Below the pieces are notes generated by a model. It was not told the DNA's origin, ran no database searches, and worked only from the letters and a program-made list of their open reading frames with translations. Both the position numbers and the translations under genes were made by a program. From assembly GCA_951813085.1 (NCBI GenBank), contig OX638348.1, positions 1,683,627 through 1,747,626 of the forward strand: a DNA stretch of 64,000 bases, given 5' to 3'. The number at the start of each line of letters is the position of its first letter. The first letter of the stretch is position 1. This stretch comes from an uncultured Opitutaceae bacterium. GTDB lineage: Bacteria > Verrucomicrobiota > Verrucomicrobiia > Opitutales > Opitutaceae. This document shows positions 25,024-35,671 of this stretch, piece after piece.

Positions 25024-28000
25024 TCGATTACATAGATCTCGAACATGCCAATGCCGGTTTCTCCGGAGGCTCCGTCCAGGACAACCGTATAAAGCCCTTG
25101 CCCGAGCGAAACAAGCATGGCAGCATCGCGGCTACCGTTCTCGAACGTGAAGGCGCCTACGCTGGCGAATGCATCTAGCTTCTCGATGCTTCGCTCGTCC
25201 TCCCAGTCATCGTTTTCAGCGATTACATTAGAGCCGGAATAAAGGCTAATGAATGGATCGGAAAGCGGCGTGTCGATCCCCTGATTCTGCAATGCAGGGC
25301 CAACGCCACGTATGAGCAAATCCATTTCAACTTCGCCTATGATGACAAAGCCGCCAATCATGACCGAATCGCCCTGCCCCACATAGCCACGCGTCGAGAT
25401 ATTGATCAGTTGCGCATCTCCAGCTGTCGCTTCCTCGATGCGGTACAATTCAAGCATGGCTACACCGGTACCTCCATCCGTATCGCTCAGCAATGCCGTA
25501 TAGAGTCCCGGAGTATAGTCGCGAACGACCACGGATTCCTTCAAGCTGGAGGAGATGCTGAATGCGCCCGTTCCCCCTTCAAAATTCGACAATTCCTCTT
25601 CCGTCAACACTTGAGACCAGTCATCATTCCTAACGATTTCCTCATCTAAAGGCAACTGACGTACGCTCATGACAGGATTGCCTAAAGTATTGGACACTTG
25701 GAGGTCGCCCAGCTTCGGGCCAACGCTCCGGGTCATAATCTTCATCGTATCCGTTCCACGTATACCATATCCCGCAATTAGTATTTCATGTCCGGTTCCC
25801 ACAAATCCTCGCGTAGATAAATTGACGATACGGCTTCGTTGCGGCAATCCATCGGAGTCTATGTAAATCGGATCGGATATGCCGTTCTCATTGAATGCTC
25901 GCACTCGATAGGAATATGCAATGCCCGGGATGATATCACGATCCAAATAAGATGTTGTATTCGCTGGAACTCGGGCAATTTCGTTCCAGTCATTCAGCCC
26001 CTGCTCTGTCCGCTCGATAATATAGCCCAACTCGTGATCGGAGTTGTCTTCCCAGGTTATCAACATGCCATCGACTCGCGTGTTGTCCGATGTCCCTCCC
26101 TCGGGTGGTAACGGTGGATCCTGGCTCGTATTGCCTCCTGATTGATATACAGTGTGGTTGCCATCACCCGTAAAAATCACCCCAACGCGCTGCCCATTGG
26201 ACAAATTCTCCGTCGCGGTAAACGTTACCGTTTCGTTCCCAGTACCAATAGCTTGGGAAGTGATTTGCAGCCAGGCATCGCTGCTCGTGAGCGACCAATC
26301 CGTATTCGAAGCGAGAGAGAAGCTATACGTTCCGCCTTCTCTTCCAATATATTGCTCTGATGGGATGGCCTCCACAAAATAGTCCGCTCCTTCTTGGGTT
26401 ACCGTGTGGACGATCCCGCCAATGTTGATCGTTCCGACACGAGGATCGACACTTACGCTTTCCAGCACTTGGTAGGAAACCGGTTCATTCCCGGTGCCCT
26501 CACCGTCCGCGGGCTCTTCTACCACGATCCATTCAACATCTGGAATGGCTTCCCAATTGGAGGCGGATGTGACCAATACCAAATTGTCAGAGGTTTGCGT
26601 TGCCGGTACGGTCCGACTCAACGGAGTGATCGAGGAAACCGGAATGACAGATGTCTGAGCGAGAACTGAATTGCTGTAATCGGAGACGCCCGACTCATTG
26701 TAAGCCCTCACTCGATACAAGTATGAACTCTCAGGCGATACTGTCCGATCAAGAAAATTGGTAATGCTCGTCTCCGTATTTCCCACTGTAATGAAGGGTC
26801 CTCCCACGGACTGGTCCTGCCTTTCGATCAAGAATCCGTCCTCGACTGCGGAGCGATCGCTCCACTGCAATCCTACGCGATTGTATTCCTCCAAGGTAAC
26901 GACTAGATTTACCGGAGAATTAGGCGACTCGTCGAAGGATTCGATAACCGCTTCGTTGGACCATTCCGAAACCTCGCCTGGACGCGTCGCTCGTATGCGA
27001 TAGATATACTCCGTACCTGGGAGCAAATCCGTATCGGTGTAAGTCTCGTTATCCGCAAAAATTTGGGCTATGGTTTCGAAAGCTTCGTCCACAATTTTTC
27101 TCTGTATCGAGAATCCGGTTTCATTGGACGACATATCTATCCAATTCAATGTCGCCGTATTGCTTGATAAGGTAACCGCAGTCAAAGTCTCTGGCGTTTC
27201 CAGTGTCACCTCGGGTAGCACCGTTAAAATCGCATCTGCGCTGACAACCGATCCCCCGGGATTTGACGCGACCACGGTGTAGACCGTCTGGTCCAAGGAA
27301 AAAACAACGGGATCGGTCGTATGGACCGGATCGGTCGCTCCGGAAATCGGGGCCCCATTGGCCATCCATTCATGAGCGACGTCTATGCCTTCTGCCAACG
27401 CGTTGAAAGATACGTTTGAATTGGCGGGTATCGACTTCGATATCGGTTCCACGGTAAATACAGGGGGATCGATGATGAGTTCTCTACGAAAGGAAACGAG
27501 CGACTTCTCGGAAGTCGACGCCGAATAGACATGCTCCCCATCGGGGCTCGCCATAATGGTCAACGACCCATTCAAGCCTTCCACGCCCTCATCCGTATGA
27601 TAGATCGTCTGATCGTACGCAAGCGTACCCAAGTCCGTATCGCGCGCGAATACGGTGATCGCGTCATCAAAGAACGCCGCGACATAAATGAATTTTCCAT
27701 CGGCGCTCATAGCGAGCGAATGCGACCCGTCCAGTCCCTCAACGCCATCAATTCCGGAACGATGCGTGGCCACGAATTCGAGCGCTCCCGTTGCATCTCT
27801 GTTAAAGGTAGTAAGCGAATCACTGTTCCATGAAACTACATACAACTGATTTCCATCCGGGCTCGCTAAAGCAGCGCGAGGACCGAGGAGGCCTCCCACG
27901 GTAGTGCCCACGGCATCCGGACCGCCATTTGAGATTTTGGAATTGTAGTTAAGCAGACCGGTATTCAAATCCCGATCGTATACCGACACAGCATCCTCGT

Positions 28001-28718
28001 CCCAGAGGGCGACGTAGACGTTTTTACCATCTGGGCTGACGGTCAGGAAATGAGGCGCATCCAAGGCGAAGATATCGTCTTCACCATGCTTCAAGCGCCC
28101 CAGGAATCCTACCATTCCCGTAACCGGATCTCTGCTGAACAATGCCAAGGCATTGTCGTCCCAGCTTGCCACATACAAATTCATTCCATCGGGCGAAATC
28201 GCAATAGAGCGCGCCCCGTCTAATCCGTCCACGCCCACTTCCCCATCCTTGATTCGACCAAGATAGGTCAAGCCACCCGTCGCTGGGTCTCGAGAAAAGG
28301 AAACCAAGGCATCATCGAACATACCCACCGCATACAAAAAGGCCCCATCAGGAGAGATATCCAAAGACCGCGAACCATTCAGTCCGTCGATGCCGCCCTC
28401 GCCATTCTTGCTCTTGGAAACGAACGAGAGCTCTCCCATCGCTGCATTGCGAGCGAAGATCGCGATCGCGTCATCATTCATCGATGCCACGTAGAGAAAT
28501 GCTCCATCGGGAGAGATAGCGAGATCATAGCTCCCATCCAAGCCATCGACTCCTCCCACGCCGTCGAAGTGGGCATCCACGAAGACGAGCTCCTCAAGCG
28601 GCTCCGCTGGCGGCGGATCCGGTTCTTCTTCCTGAGCTACGATCGAACCGCACAGGCTTGCGGCGCAAAGGGCAAGCGCACTCGTTCGTCGTATTGAGTT
28701 AGGCAAAAAGGGTCTCAT
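25020..28718 (-). CDS. Large secreted protein: lactonase-type beta-propeller, Ig, fibronectin III and BACON-like domains
   Basis: A 1232-residue exported protein; the ATG at 28718 gives a signal peptide ending near GSIVAQ. The first 370 residues are a seven-bladed lactonase-like propeller built from near-identical units GVDGLDGSYDLAISPDG and GLNGSRSLDISPDG followed by AFLYVA. After it come an Ig-like module (about 400-480), two fibronectin III domains (WIDMSSNETGFSIQRK and WSDRSAVEDGFLIERQ), two BACON-like modules (SSDAWLQITSQ), a third fibronectin III domain (WEDNSDHELGYIIERT), and two C-terminal repeats with MIGGFVIIGEVEMDLLIRGVGP. No lactonase catalytic residues are evident. A surface adhesion or glycan-binding role is inferred. 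It ends convergently with ovoA. Confidence 0.88.
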   Translation of the reverse strand: MRPFLPNSIRRTSALALCAASLCGSIVAQEEEPDPPPAEPLEELVFVDAHFDGVGGVDGLDGSYDLAISPDGAFLYVASMNDDAIAIFARNAAMGELSFVSKSKNGEGGIDGLNGSRSLDISPDGAFLYAVGMFDDALVSFSRDPATGGLTYLGRIKDGEVGVDGLDGARSIAISPDGMNLYVASWDDNALALFSRDPVTGMVGFLGRLKHGEDDIFALDAPHFLTVSPDGKNVYVALWDEDAVSVYDRDLNTGLLNYNSKISNGGPDAVGTTVGGLLGPRAALASPDGNQLYVVSWNSDSLTTFNRDATGALEFVATHRSGIDGVEGLDGSHSLAMSADGKFIYVAAFFDDAITVFARDTDLGTLAYDQTIYHTDEGVEGLNGSLTIMASPDGEHVYSASTSEKSLVSFRRELIIDPPVFTVEPISKSIPANSNVSFNALAEGIDVAHEWMANGAPISGATDPVHTTDPVVFSLDQTVYTVVASNPGGSVVSADAILTVLPEVTLETPETLTAVTLSSNTATLNWIDMSSNETGFSIQRKIVDEAFETIAQIFADNETYTDTDLLPGTEYIYRIRATRPGEVSEWSNEAVIESFDESPNSPVNLVVTLEEYNRVGLQWSDRSAVEDGFLIERQDQSVGGPFITVGNTETSITNFLDRTVSPESSYLYRVRAYNESGVSDYSNSVLAQTSVIPVSSITPLSRTVPATQTSDNLVLVTSASNWEAIPDVEWIVVEEPADGEGTGNEPVSYQVLESVSVDPRVGTINIGGIVHTVTQEGADYFVEAIPSEQYIGREGGTYSFSLASNTDWSLTSSDAWLQITSQAIGTGNETVTFTATENLSNGQRVGVIFTGDGNHTVYQSGGNTSQDPPLPPEGGTSDNTRVDGMLITWEDNSDHELGYIIERTEQGLNDWNEIARVPANTTSYLDRDIIPGIAYSYRVRAFNENGISDPIYIDSDGLPQRSRIVNLSTRGFVGTGHEILIAGYGIRGTDTMKIMTRSVGPKLGDLQVSNTLGNPVMSVRQLPLDEEIVRNDDWSQVLTEEELSNFEGGTGAFSISSSLKESVVVRDYTPGLYTALLSDTDGGTGVAMLELYRIEEATAGDAQLINISTRGYVGQGDSVMIGGFVIIGEVEMDLLIRGVGPALQNQGIDTPLSDPFISLYSGSNVIAENDDWEDERSIEKLDAFASVGAFTFENGSRDAAMLVSLGQGLYTVVLDGASGETGIGMFEIYVID

Positions 28719-28877
28719 CGCGATAATGCGCATGTACATAGCATGGCCCATGCCTGGGCTCCGCGATTAGCAATTCATTTACCGAATGCACGACCTGCAA
28801 CCGATCCGATCACTCCCGAATATCCTTCGATTCACAATTGCCAAGCGTTCGCTCATCCCCTCTGATTCTCACGATTC

Positions 28878-31800
28878 ATGAGAGCCAAAGCGCTTTATCT
28901 TCACACGTCCAATCGCATAGAGCGGCTCGCCCAGCGCCTCATGGAAGTTTCTCGCGAGCAACCTCTGCCCGGGTTGTTAAGCCAGGAGACCGTGATGACC
29001 TTGAATCCGGGAATGGCTCGATGGCTGCGTTTCGAGATCGCCCGTTCGACTGGCATCTCCTTTGGTTGGGACTTCCCCTTCCCCGCATCGCTCATCCAGC
29101 GAATCCTTTCCGGATTTGAGCCCACCGCGGATAGCAGGAACCTATTCAATGAGCCCAAAGCTCAATGGGAGCTATTCGATTTGCTCGGCGAACTGGAAAG
29201 CAGTCCTAGGTTTGCGATCGTTAAACGCTACTGCGAGCCTAGCTCAAGCCGACGTCTTCAACTGGCTTCGAAGCTCGCATGGCTATTCGATCAATACCTT
29301 CTGTATCGGCCAGATACCCTCCTCGAATGGGAATCCGGTCGCGAAGCGAATGACTGGCAAGCCGAAATCTGGAGACGCCTACTACCGAGGTTGGAGACTG
29401 GTGAACGCAAGCCCAAGCACATCGCTCGTATAGGGAAAGCTCTTCAACAGAATGGAATCGATACCTCTCGGGCAAATCAGGACCTCTGGCCCGATCGCAT
29501 ATTCGTTTTTGGAGCCTCCGCTTTACCTCCCATTTATATTGATATTCTGGATACTTTTTCACAATTCAAGCCAGTACATATATTTTTACTGCAACCAACC
29601 GATCTTTATTGGGCGGACCTAAGATCGCCCAAGCAAATCGCTCGCGTTACTGCGCGCAATACGAATCTCGATTCCATCGGAAGTTCAGCCCATGAACTCG
29701 AGTCATTCGACATAGGCAACCCGCTTCTCCCCTCTTTTGGCAAACAAAGCCAGGCATTCCTCGATTTGATTCTCGACAAGGACCCGATTCATGACGATTC
29801 CGCCTTTCAAGAGCCTGATCCTAGCACCCAGCTTGGATGCCTTCAATCGGACTTGTTTCTTCTCGAGAATAGATCCCCGGGCAATTCGACGCAGTATGCG
29901 TTTCCAAAATTCGATGGTACCATCCAGATTCACGATTGCTCCAGTCCACGCAGAGAGATTGAGACACTTTGGGACTATCTAGTTGACTACTTTGCGAAGC
30001 ATTCAGATTCCCAAGCCAGCGACATACTTGTAATGGCTCCTGACATACAGGCCTATGCTGGGCATATCGATGCTGTATTCTCAGTCGAGACGAGCGCAGG
30101 CGAACGGATCCCCTATTCAATCGCGGACCAAGCAAGCCCAAACCAATCCGCATTCCTGTCAGGCTTGATAGAGTATTTGGAATCCGTAAAATGGCGGGCA
30201 ACGGCAAACGAAGTGATCGCTTTGCTCAAGCTACCTATAACCCAAACTGCGTTCCGGTTTACGGATGCAGAGTTAGATCGCATCGTATTTTGGATACGCG
30301 ACTCTGGAGTCGTCTGGGGCTGGGACGCCAATCATCGCGAAAGCTTCAATGCATTTTCGACTCAACGAAATACTTGGCGCGAATTCAAAGCGCGCCTATC
30401 GGCCGGAATTGCTTTCAGAAATAGCAATACTCTAATCCCGGGCAACATTTCACCCTATTGCGAAGTCGAGGGAGAAAGCGCCGAGACGGCAGGCAAACTA
30501 CTCGAGTTCCTTTCATTCATCGAAGCGCTCAAGGACGATCGCTCACGAATGGATACCGTATCCTCCTGGAGTCAGGCAGTAGGCTCGATCGCAGATCGGA
30601 TAAAGCCAAAAGACGACAACGAACTAAGGCATTACCACGCGGCGCTTGAGCTAATTCAAGAGCAACTACCCAACACTTCAGAAACCATAGCCAGCGGGCT
30701 AGATGCATTCTCGGTTATCGCGAATGCATTGCGAAATACATCATCAGCGACAGGTTATCTCAGCGGTCGGGTCACATTCTGTTCACTCAAGCCGATGAGA
30801 AGCATTCCAGCCAAAGTCGTGTGCTTGATCGGATTAAAGGACACCCAATTTCCTCGCAAGATCGTCCGAGCCCCATTCGACCTGCTTGCCAAGCAGCCAC
30901 AACGGGGCGATCGCAATACGCGCGATGAAGACAAGCAATTCTTCTTGGAAACGATTCTCGCGGCCCGCCAGCAAATCTATTTCAGCTACCAGGGAAGTTC
31001 AGCCGTCAATGACACGGAACAGGAACCATCCGTCGCTCTGGCGGAACTAATCGACTACCTCAAGACTGCTCAGCCAGAAACGATCGATTCTCAGTTGCTT
31101 ACCCGGCACAAGCGACAGTCTTACGATCCTGAATACTTTGCCAACGATCGGCTATTCACTTACTCGAATGAACGCGCGCGCCTAAGCCAGGCTTACGCTG
31201 AGGGTCGCCATAAAGGAAAAACCACAGTGGCTTCGCCTGAAGTCTTTGCGCAGGCCCCAGAATCTCCCACGGAACCCGTTTCGATCGAATCCCTGATTCG
31301 CTTCTTCAAGGACCCTCAAGCCTATTTCGTCCGAAACGCCTTGGAAGCTCGATTCACCGAGTTCGAAGACAGTCTCCCTGATGACGACCTGATCGAGCAT
31401 CATTCGCTTGCCCGCTACGCGCTTCGCGATGAGTTCGCTGATGCGATTTGCAGCGGTAGGCCTATCGACTCCTTAGGCCAGGAACTCCTGGCCTCCTTCA
31501 AGCTCCTTCCTCCCGGTTATTCCGAGCGTATCGCCTTCGAGTCTCTGCGAGAGAAAGCGTTGACTATCGAATCGCGCTGGAACGCGGAATCCATCGCAAG
31601 GCCCCTCGAAGAGATGTTGATAGATCGTTCCATTGGCGCCTATCAACTAACGGGTCGTATCCGGAAGAACGGCACCGATACTAGACCTCATTTCCTACAT
31701 CCCGGCAAATGGAATGCACGGATTCGAATCGCCCACTGGATTCAGCACTTGGCGATGAATCTCAGCGCTCCGACGCAGTCCTGTATCGAGTCCTTGTCTG

Positions 31801-32180
31801 AATCGGACGCTTCCCTTTCGCTCGCGCCCGTGGCCAACGCTTCGAATATTTTGGCTGACCTACTGGATATCTATAGAGATTCGCTTCATCGTCCCATTCC
31901 CTTCCTTCCACAATTGAGCTGGGACGCTTGGGAAAAACGAAGCAGCCCAAGGAGCCGCTCGAGAACGGATGATCCTATCGCCGACCACATCGCGATCAGC
32001 CAATCGCTACTTGAATCCAGCCAGCGCGCCTTTTCAGGCAGGCATACCTATCCGTGGACTCCTAACCATCAAGCCTGCTTTGGCCTCACCCCACCGGTCG
32101 ATGCATCATACGCCGAGCTATCGATCAAAATTTGGTCTCCGTACGTCGAGTCCTTGAAAACTGAAGGAGACACGAAGTGA
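28878..32180 (+). CDS. recC: Exodeoxyribonuclease V subunit RecC
   Basis: An 1100-residue RecC, the usual length. The N-terminus YLHTSNRIERLAQRLM and then GMARWLRFEIAR ... WDFPFPASLIQRIL are characteristic of the inactive helicase-like domain that scans for Chi. The later stretch GRVTFCSLKPMRSIPAKVVC followed by LIGLKDTQFPRK is the second family block. RecC holds RecB and RecD together at a DNA end. It is the first gene of a recC-recB-recD operon: its TGA overlaps the GTG of recB. The operon is divergent from the secreted propeller gene. Confidence 0.93.
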   Translation: MRAKALYLHTSNRIERLAQRLMEVSREQPLPGLLSQETVMTLNPGMARWLRFEIARSTGISFGWDFPFPASLIQRILSGFEPTADSRNLFNEPKAQWELFDLLGELESSPRFAIVKRYCEPSSSRRLQLASKLAWLFDQYLLYRPDTLLEWESGREANDWQAEIWRRLLPRLETGERKPKHIARIGKALQQNGIDTSRANQDLWPDRIFVFGASALPPIYIDILDTFSQFKPVHIFLLQPTDLYWADLRSPKQIARVTARNTNLDSIGSSAHELESFDIGNPLLPSFGKQSQAFLDLILDKDPIHDDSAFQEPDPSTQLGCLQSDLFLLENRSPGNSTQYAFPKFDGTIQIHDCSSPRREIETLWDYLVDYFAKHSDSQASDILVMAPDIQAYAGHIDAVFSVETSAGERIPYSIADQASPNQSAFLSGLIEYLESVKWRATANEVIALLKLPITQTAFRFTDAELDRIVFWIRDSGVVWGWDANHRESFNAFSTQRNTWREFKARLSAGIAFRNSNTLIPGNISPYCEVEGESAETAGKLLEFLSFIEALKDDRSRMDTVSSWSQAVGSIADRIKPKDDNELRHYHAALELIQEQLPNTSETIASGLDAFSVIANALRNTSSATGYLSGRVTFCSLKPMRSIPAKVVCLIGLKDTQFPRKIVRAPFDLLAKQPQRGDRNTRDEDKQFFLETILAARQQIYFSYQGSSAVNDTEQEPSVALAELIDYLKTAQPETIDSQLLTRHKRQSYDPEYFANDRLFTYSNERARLSQAYAEGRHKGKTTVASPEVFAQAPESPTEPVSIESLIRFFKDPQAYFVRNALEARFTEFEDSLPDDDLIEHHSLARYALRDEFADAICSGRPIDSLGQELLASFKLLPPGYSERIAFESLREKALTIESRWNAESIARPLEEMLIDRSIGAYQLTGRIRKNGTDTRPHFLHPGKWNARIRIAHWIQHLAMNLSAPTQSCIESLSESDASLSLAPVANASNILADLLDIYRDSLHRPIPFLPQLSWDAWEKRSSPRSRSRTDDPIADHIAISQSLLESSQRAFSGRHTYPWTPNHQACFGLTPPVDASYAELSIKIWSPYVESLKTEGDTK

Positions 32181-35100
32181 ATTCCTTGGAAAGAGGCGTT
32201 TCGATCATCGAGGCCAGCGCTGGCACCGGCAAGACCTACACGCTTTGCCGCATCGTTCTGCGACTGGTTGTCGAAAAAGGAATTCCTATAGATCGGATTC
32301 TCGCGATTACTTTTACTCAAGCCGCTACCAACGAGCTCAAGTCACGCATTCGAGAACTGCTCTACGATTCCTTGCATCAGGTCTTGTCCCAGAACGTTGA
32401 GGAACCAATACTAAAAGACTTGATCGTTCCGGGCGGAATCGATCCCGAAATCGCCAAGTGCCGACTGAGACATAGTCTGGAAATATTCGATGATGCCTCC
32501 ATCTCGACGATTCACGGATTCTGCAAGCGGTCATTGGAATTCGTTTCCCTGGAATCGGAAATTCCTTTCGACGCCAATCTGGAGCCGGTTGACCGAGAAC
32601 TAATCGATCAATTCAAAAATGAATACATACGTATTCATATATTGGAGCACTCGGCGCTGCTTACCGCATTTTATCAGCAAAAAGCGATCTATTCAAAACG
32701 ATTGGATTTCATCGCCAAGGAATGCGTCGCCCATCCTTATGCCTCGCTGGAGCCAAAGCCAGCAGTTAACCGAAGCGAGGAGCTCCAAAGCTCCTACCAA
32801 AACGCCCTTGCGGCGCTTGCTCAATTTCTAGACGAAGCGGAGAGCGCCACCGAGCGACTCAGCAAGAATTCACGACAATACAAAGCGTTCGCCACTCCAG
32901 AACGCCGCCATGCCCTAATCGCATTGATTGAGCGCGGCTACCCGTTTGCCACAGATATCCCGATTCTCGAAGACTTCTCCTCGATCGCCTGGCGCAAAGC
33001 GCTCAAGAAATCTGAAAAAGAGCGCTCAATCCCAGAGTTCCTTGACCATTTTGACGTTCTCCATCGTCTACTCTCAAACGCTTTTGACGCTCTTATCGCC
33101 AGCTATCGAGAATGGCTATTCAAGAACCTGCGGGAAGAAAAGGAGCGGCGAAACGTCATCTCGTTCAACGATCTCCTGCATACCCTAGACAAAGCCCTGA
33201 AAGATTCCACTGGCGATGGCGTAGCCCAGGCGATCGCCAATCAGTTCGACGCTGCTCTAGTCGATGAATTCCAGGACACAGATCCAATTCAGTTCAACAT
33301 AGTGAATCGACTATTTGGCAACGATTCACACTACCTCTTTTTTATCGGCGATCCCAAGCAAGCGATTTATCGATTTCGAGGCGCCGACATCTACGCCTAT
33401 TTCAATGCTACGGGATCTCATAGTTTTGGCCGTATCCTACTATCGGATAACTACCGATCCACAGAGTCGCTGGTAGGAGCGGTCAATGCATTGTTCGAAT
33501 CGTCTCCCGACGGATTCGCTTTCGACCGCATTCAATTCTCTCCCGCTACTGCAGTCCGTCGCGAGGGGCCCAGCGCTCCACTAAGAATAAACGCCTTGGG
33601 ACTTCTGGATTCAGAGCGGCTCGTAGATGGCATCGCCACTCGCTCGCTTGCCAGAACCGCCGCCAAAGACTTGGCAAATAGAGTCGCTGCCGACCCTGAG
33701 CTCGACCTGAGCTCCGTAGCGTTCCTAGTGAGCCGTAACTCAGAGGCCGATATCTTGCTGGACAGCCTTTCTCAGCAAGGAATCGACGCTGTAATCAAGT
33801 CAGAGCGCAGCATTTTTAAAACGCCTGAAGCGCAAAGCATGCTCCAACTGCTGAATACGCTTTCCAATCCATCCCGCCGCTCCAGTCTTCATGCCCTCCT
33901 GCTCACTCCAATCGGTGGATACAGCTGGAAGGAACTCCAAAGCGAATCCTTCGAGAAGAAAACGCAATCCGTCGCCGCATTCATCCATGAATGGGCTCAT
34001 TCATGGTTCGAAACGAAATTTGACGCAGGATTTCATGAATTGCTCAAGCTAACAGGGGCGGATCAGCAATTGCTGCGTCAACGGGACGGAGAACGCCCCT
34101 ATTCGAATCTGCTCCAGCTCAGCGAGCTGCTCCAGATGGAATCGCTTCATAGCTTGGCTACGCCGAGTCGACTGGCTCACTGGCTCACGTCCAATCGCGA
34201 ATCCGACGTGACTATGAATGAGGAATGGCAAACGCGCCTGATATCGGAATCAGGCAAGCCTCAAATCGTTACCATTCACAAAAGCAAGGGACTCCAGTAT
34301 CCAATCGTAGTTTGTCCGTTCCTAAGCCTTCTCAGAACACGACCGAAACGGGATTTCGCCCTCTACCATGCGACTGATCGCGACGACGCCTTAGTTATTG
34401 ACCTCTCCCCTGAGGGAAAGCAGTCAGCGCTGGACAGCGCTGAATCTGAAGAGTACGCCGAGCATCTCCGCCTCATCTATGTCGCTCTCACGCGCGCCGT
34501 GGACGAGTGTTCCCTGTATCTGGTTCCCGAAGAAAGCGCCACGCGACAAAAGCGGAATCCCTCTTCGTTTTGCCGCCTTATCATGGGCAGCGACCGTTCC
34601 AAGCGTCTCCTCGAAGATCGAGAGCTTTCTGAAACATTTGTAACTCGTATTGAGGAATTCGATTCCAATCTTATTTCATTGGAACCTCGTTCATTAGAAG
34701 AGCCCAACGAAGAGTCTGCGCAAGAATTGCGGCCTCGTGAAGCGATCGCCGTTTCAGAGGTGAAAGCCCTCCTTGTCCCCAATGGCAAGATCCCGCATTC
34801 CGAGAGAATTTTGAGCTTTTCCACAATCACACGACTGGCTCATTCGATGGACGCGTTCAACGAGGTCGAAGAGATTCGGGACGATGAGAACGTTATCGAA
34901 GCCAATGAGCTCAATCAAGTACCCGCTGAATCAGTCGAACCCTCCGGACCAAGCATTTTCACGCTTCCGAAAGGCGCGCACACAGGAAATCTGATTCATC
35001 TGATTTTGGAGGAGGTGGACTTCCAAGACACCCGCAATTTATACGAAACCGTAAGCGACTGCTTCAATCGACTGCGCTACGGATTCTCCGAGTTCAAGGG

Positions 35101-35671
35101 AGTCGTTTGCGATCATGTAAGGATGCTCATTGACCGGGAGATTGGCAAGGGACTTTCCCTGTCGAGCATTCATCACAATGAACGAATTCCTGAATTGGAG
35201 TTCGCTTACCCAACCTCCCACGACGCGTTGAAGAAAATGGCCCATGCCTTCCAGTCGGCAAACTCTCCGGGCATCCCGCAGGAGTGGATTCATTCACTGA
35301 GTTTGGAAGAAACGCGAGTCAAAGCTTCGATGCTAAGAGGGTTTATCGACCTCGTTTTTGAGCGCGACGATAAACTCTACATTGCCGATTGGAAATCCAA
35401 CTACCTCGGTCCGGATGCCTCGTCTTATTCTAGAGGGGCTCTCGCTCAAGCTATGGCTCAGCATGACTACTACCTGCAATATTGCCTCTATAGCGTAGCT
35501 CTCTTGCGATATATCGAATCGCGATTTCCTAGCGAGGATCCCTACGATCGATTTGGAGGTGTATTCTATATTTTCATACGCGGCATAGAATCCACTGGGG
35601 ACAACGGCATATTCTTCGATCGACCGAGCAAATCTTTAATCCAGGCCCTAGACATGGCCTTAAAACGATGA
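32177..35671 (+). CDS. recB: Exodeoxyribonuclease V subunit RecB (helicase-nuclease)
   Basis: A 1164-residue UvrD-type 3'-5' helicase with a C-terminal nuclease domain. Walker A is EASAGTGKTYTL (about residues 12-23). Motif II is ALVDEFQDTDPIQF near residue 360; motif VI is in LRLIYVALTRAVDEC near 765. The nuclease lysine block appears as LYIADWKSNYLG near residue 1070, with the aspartate and lysine of the PD-(D/E)xK site. The start is the GTG at 32177 overlapping the recC stop (GTGA). The stop overlaps the recD ATG. It processes double-strand breaks with RecC and RecD. Confidence 0.94.
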   Translation: MNSLERGVSIIEASAGTGKTYTLCRIVLRLVVEKGIPIDRILAITFTQAATNELKSRIRELLYDSLHQVLSQNVEEPILKDLIVPGGIDPEIAKCRLRHSLEIFDDASISTIHGFCKRSLEFVSLESEIPFDANLEPVDRELIDQFKNEYIRIHILEHSALLTAFYQQKAIYSKRLDFIAKECVAHPYASLEPKPAVNRSEELQSSYQNALAALAQFLDEAESATERLSKNSRQYKAFATPERRHALIALIERGYPFATDIPILEDFSSIAWRKALKKSEKERSIPEFLDHFDVLHRLLSNAFDALIASYREWLFKNLREEKERRNVISFNDLLHTLDKALKDSTGDGVAQAIANQFDAALVDEFQDTDPIQFNIVNRLFGNDSHYLFFIGDPKQAIYRFRGADIYAYFNATGSHSFGRILLSDNYRSTESLVGAVNALFESSPDGFAFDRIQFSPATAVRREGPSAPLRINALGLLDSERLVDGIATRSLARTAAKDLANRVAADPELDLSSVAFLVSRNSEADILLDSLSQQGIDAVIKSERSIFKTPEAQSMLQLLNTLSNPSRRSSLHALLLTPIGGYSWKELQSESFEKKTQSVAAFIHEWAHSWFETKFDAGFHELLKLTGADQQLLRQRDGERPYSNLLQLSELLQMESLHSLATPSRLAHWLTSNRESDVTMNEEWQTRLISESGKPQIVTIHKSKGLQYPIVVCPFLSLLRTRPKRDFALYHATDRDDALVIDLSPEGKQSALDSAESEEYAEHLRLIYVALTRAVDECSLYLVPEESATRQKRNPSSFCRLIMGSDRSKRLLEDRELSETFVTRIEEFDSNLISLEPRSLEEPNEESAQELRPREAIAVSEVKALLVPNGKIPHSERILSFSTITRLAHSMDAFNEVEEIRDDENVIEANELNQVPAESVEPSGPSIFTLPKGAHTGNLIHLILEEVDFQDTRNLYETVSDCFNRLRYGFSEFKGVVCDHVRMLIDREIGKGLSLSSIHHNERIPELEFAYPTSHDALKKMAHAFQSANSPGIPQEWIHSLSLEETRVKASMLRGFIDLVFERDDKLYIADWKSNYLGPDASSYSRGALAQAMAQHDYYLQYCLYSVALLRYIESRFPSEDPYDRFGGVFYIFIRGIESTGDNGIFFDRPSKSLIQALDMALKR

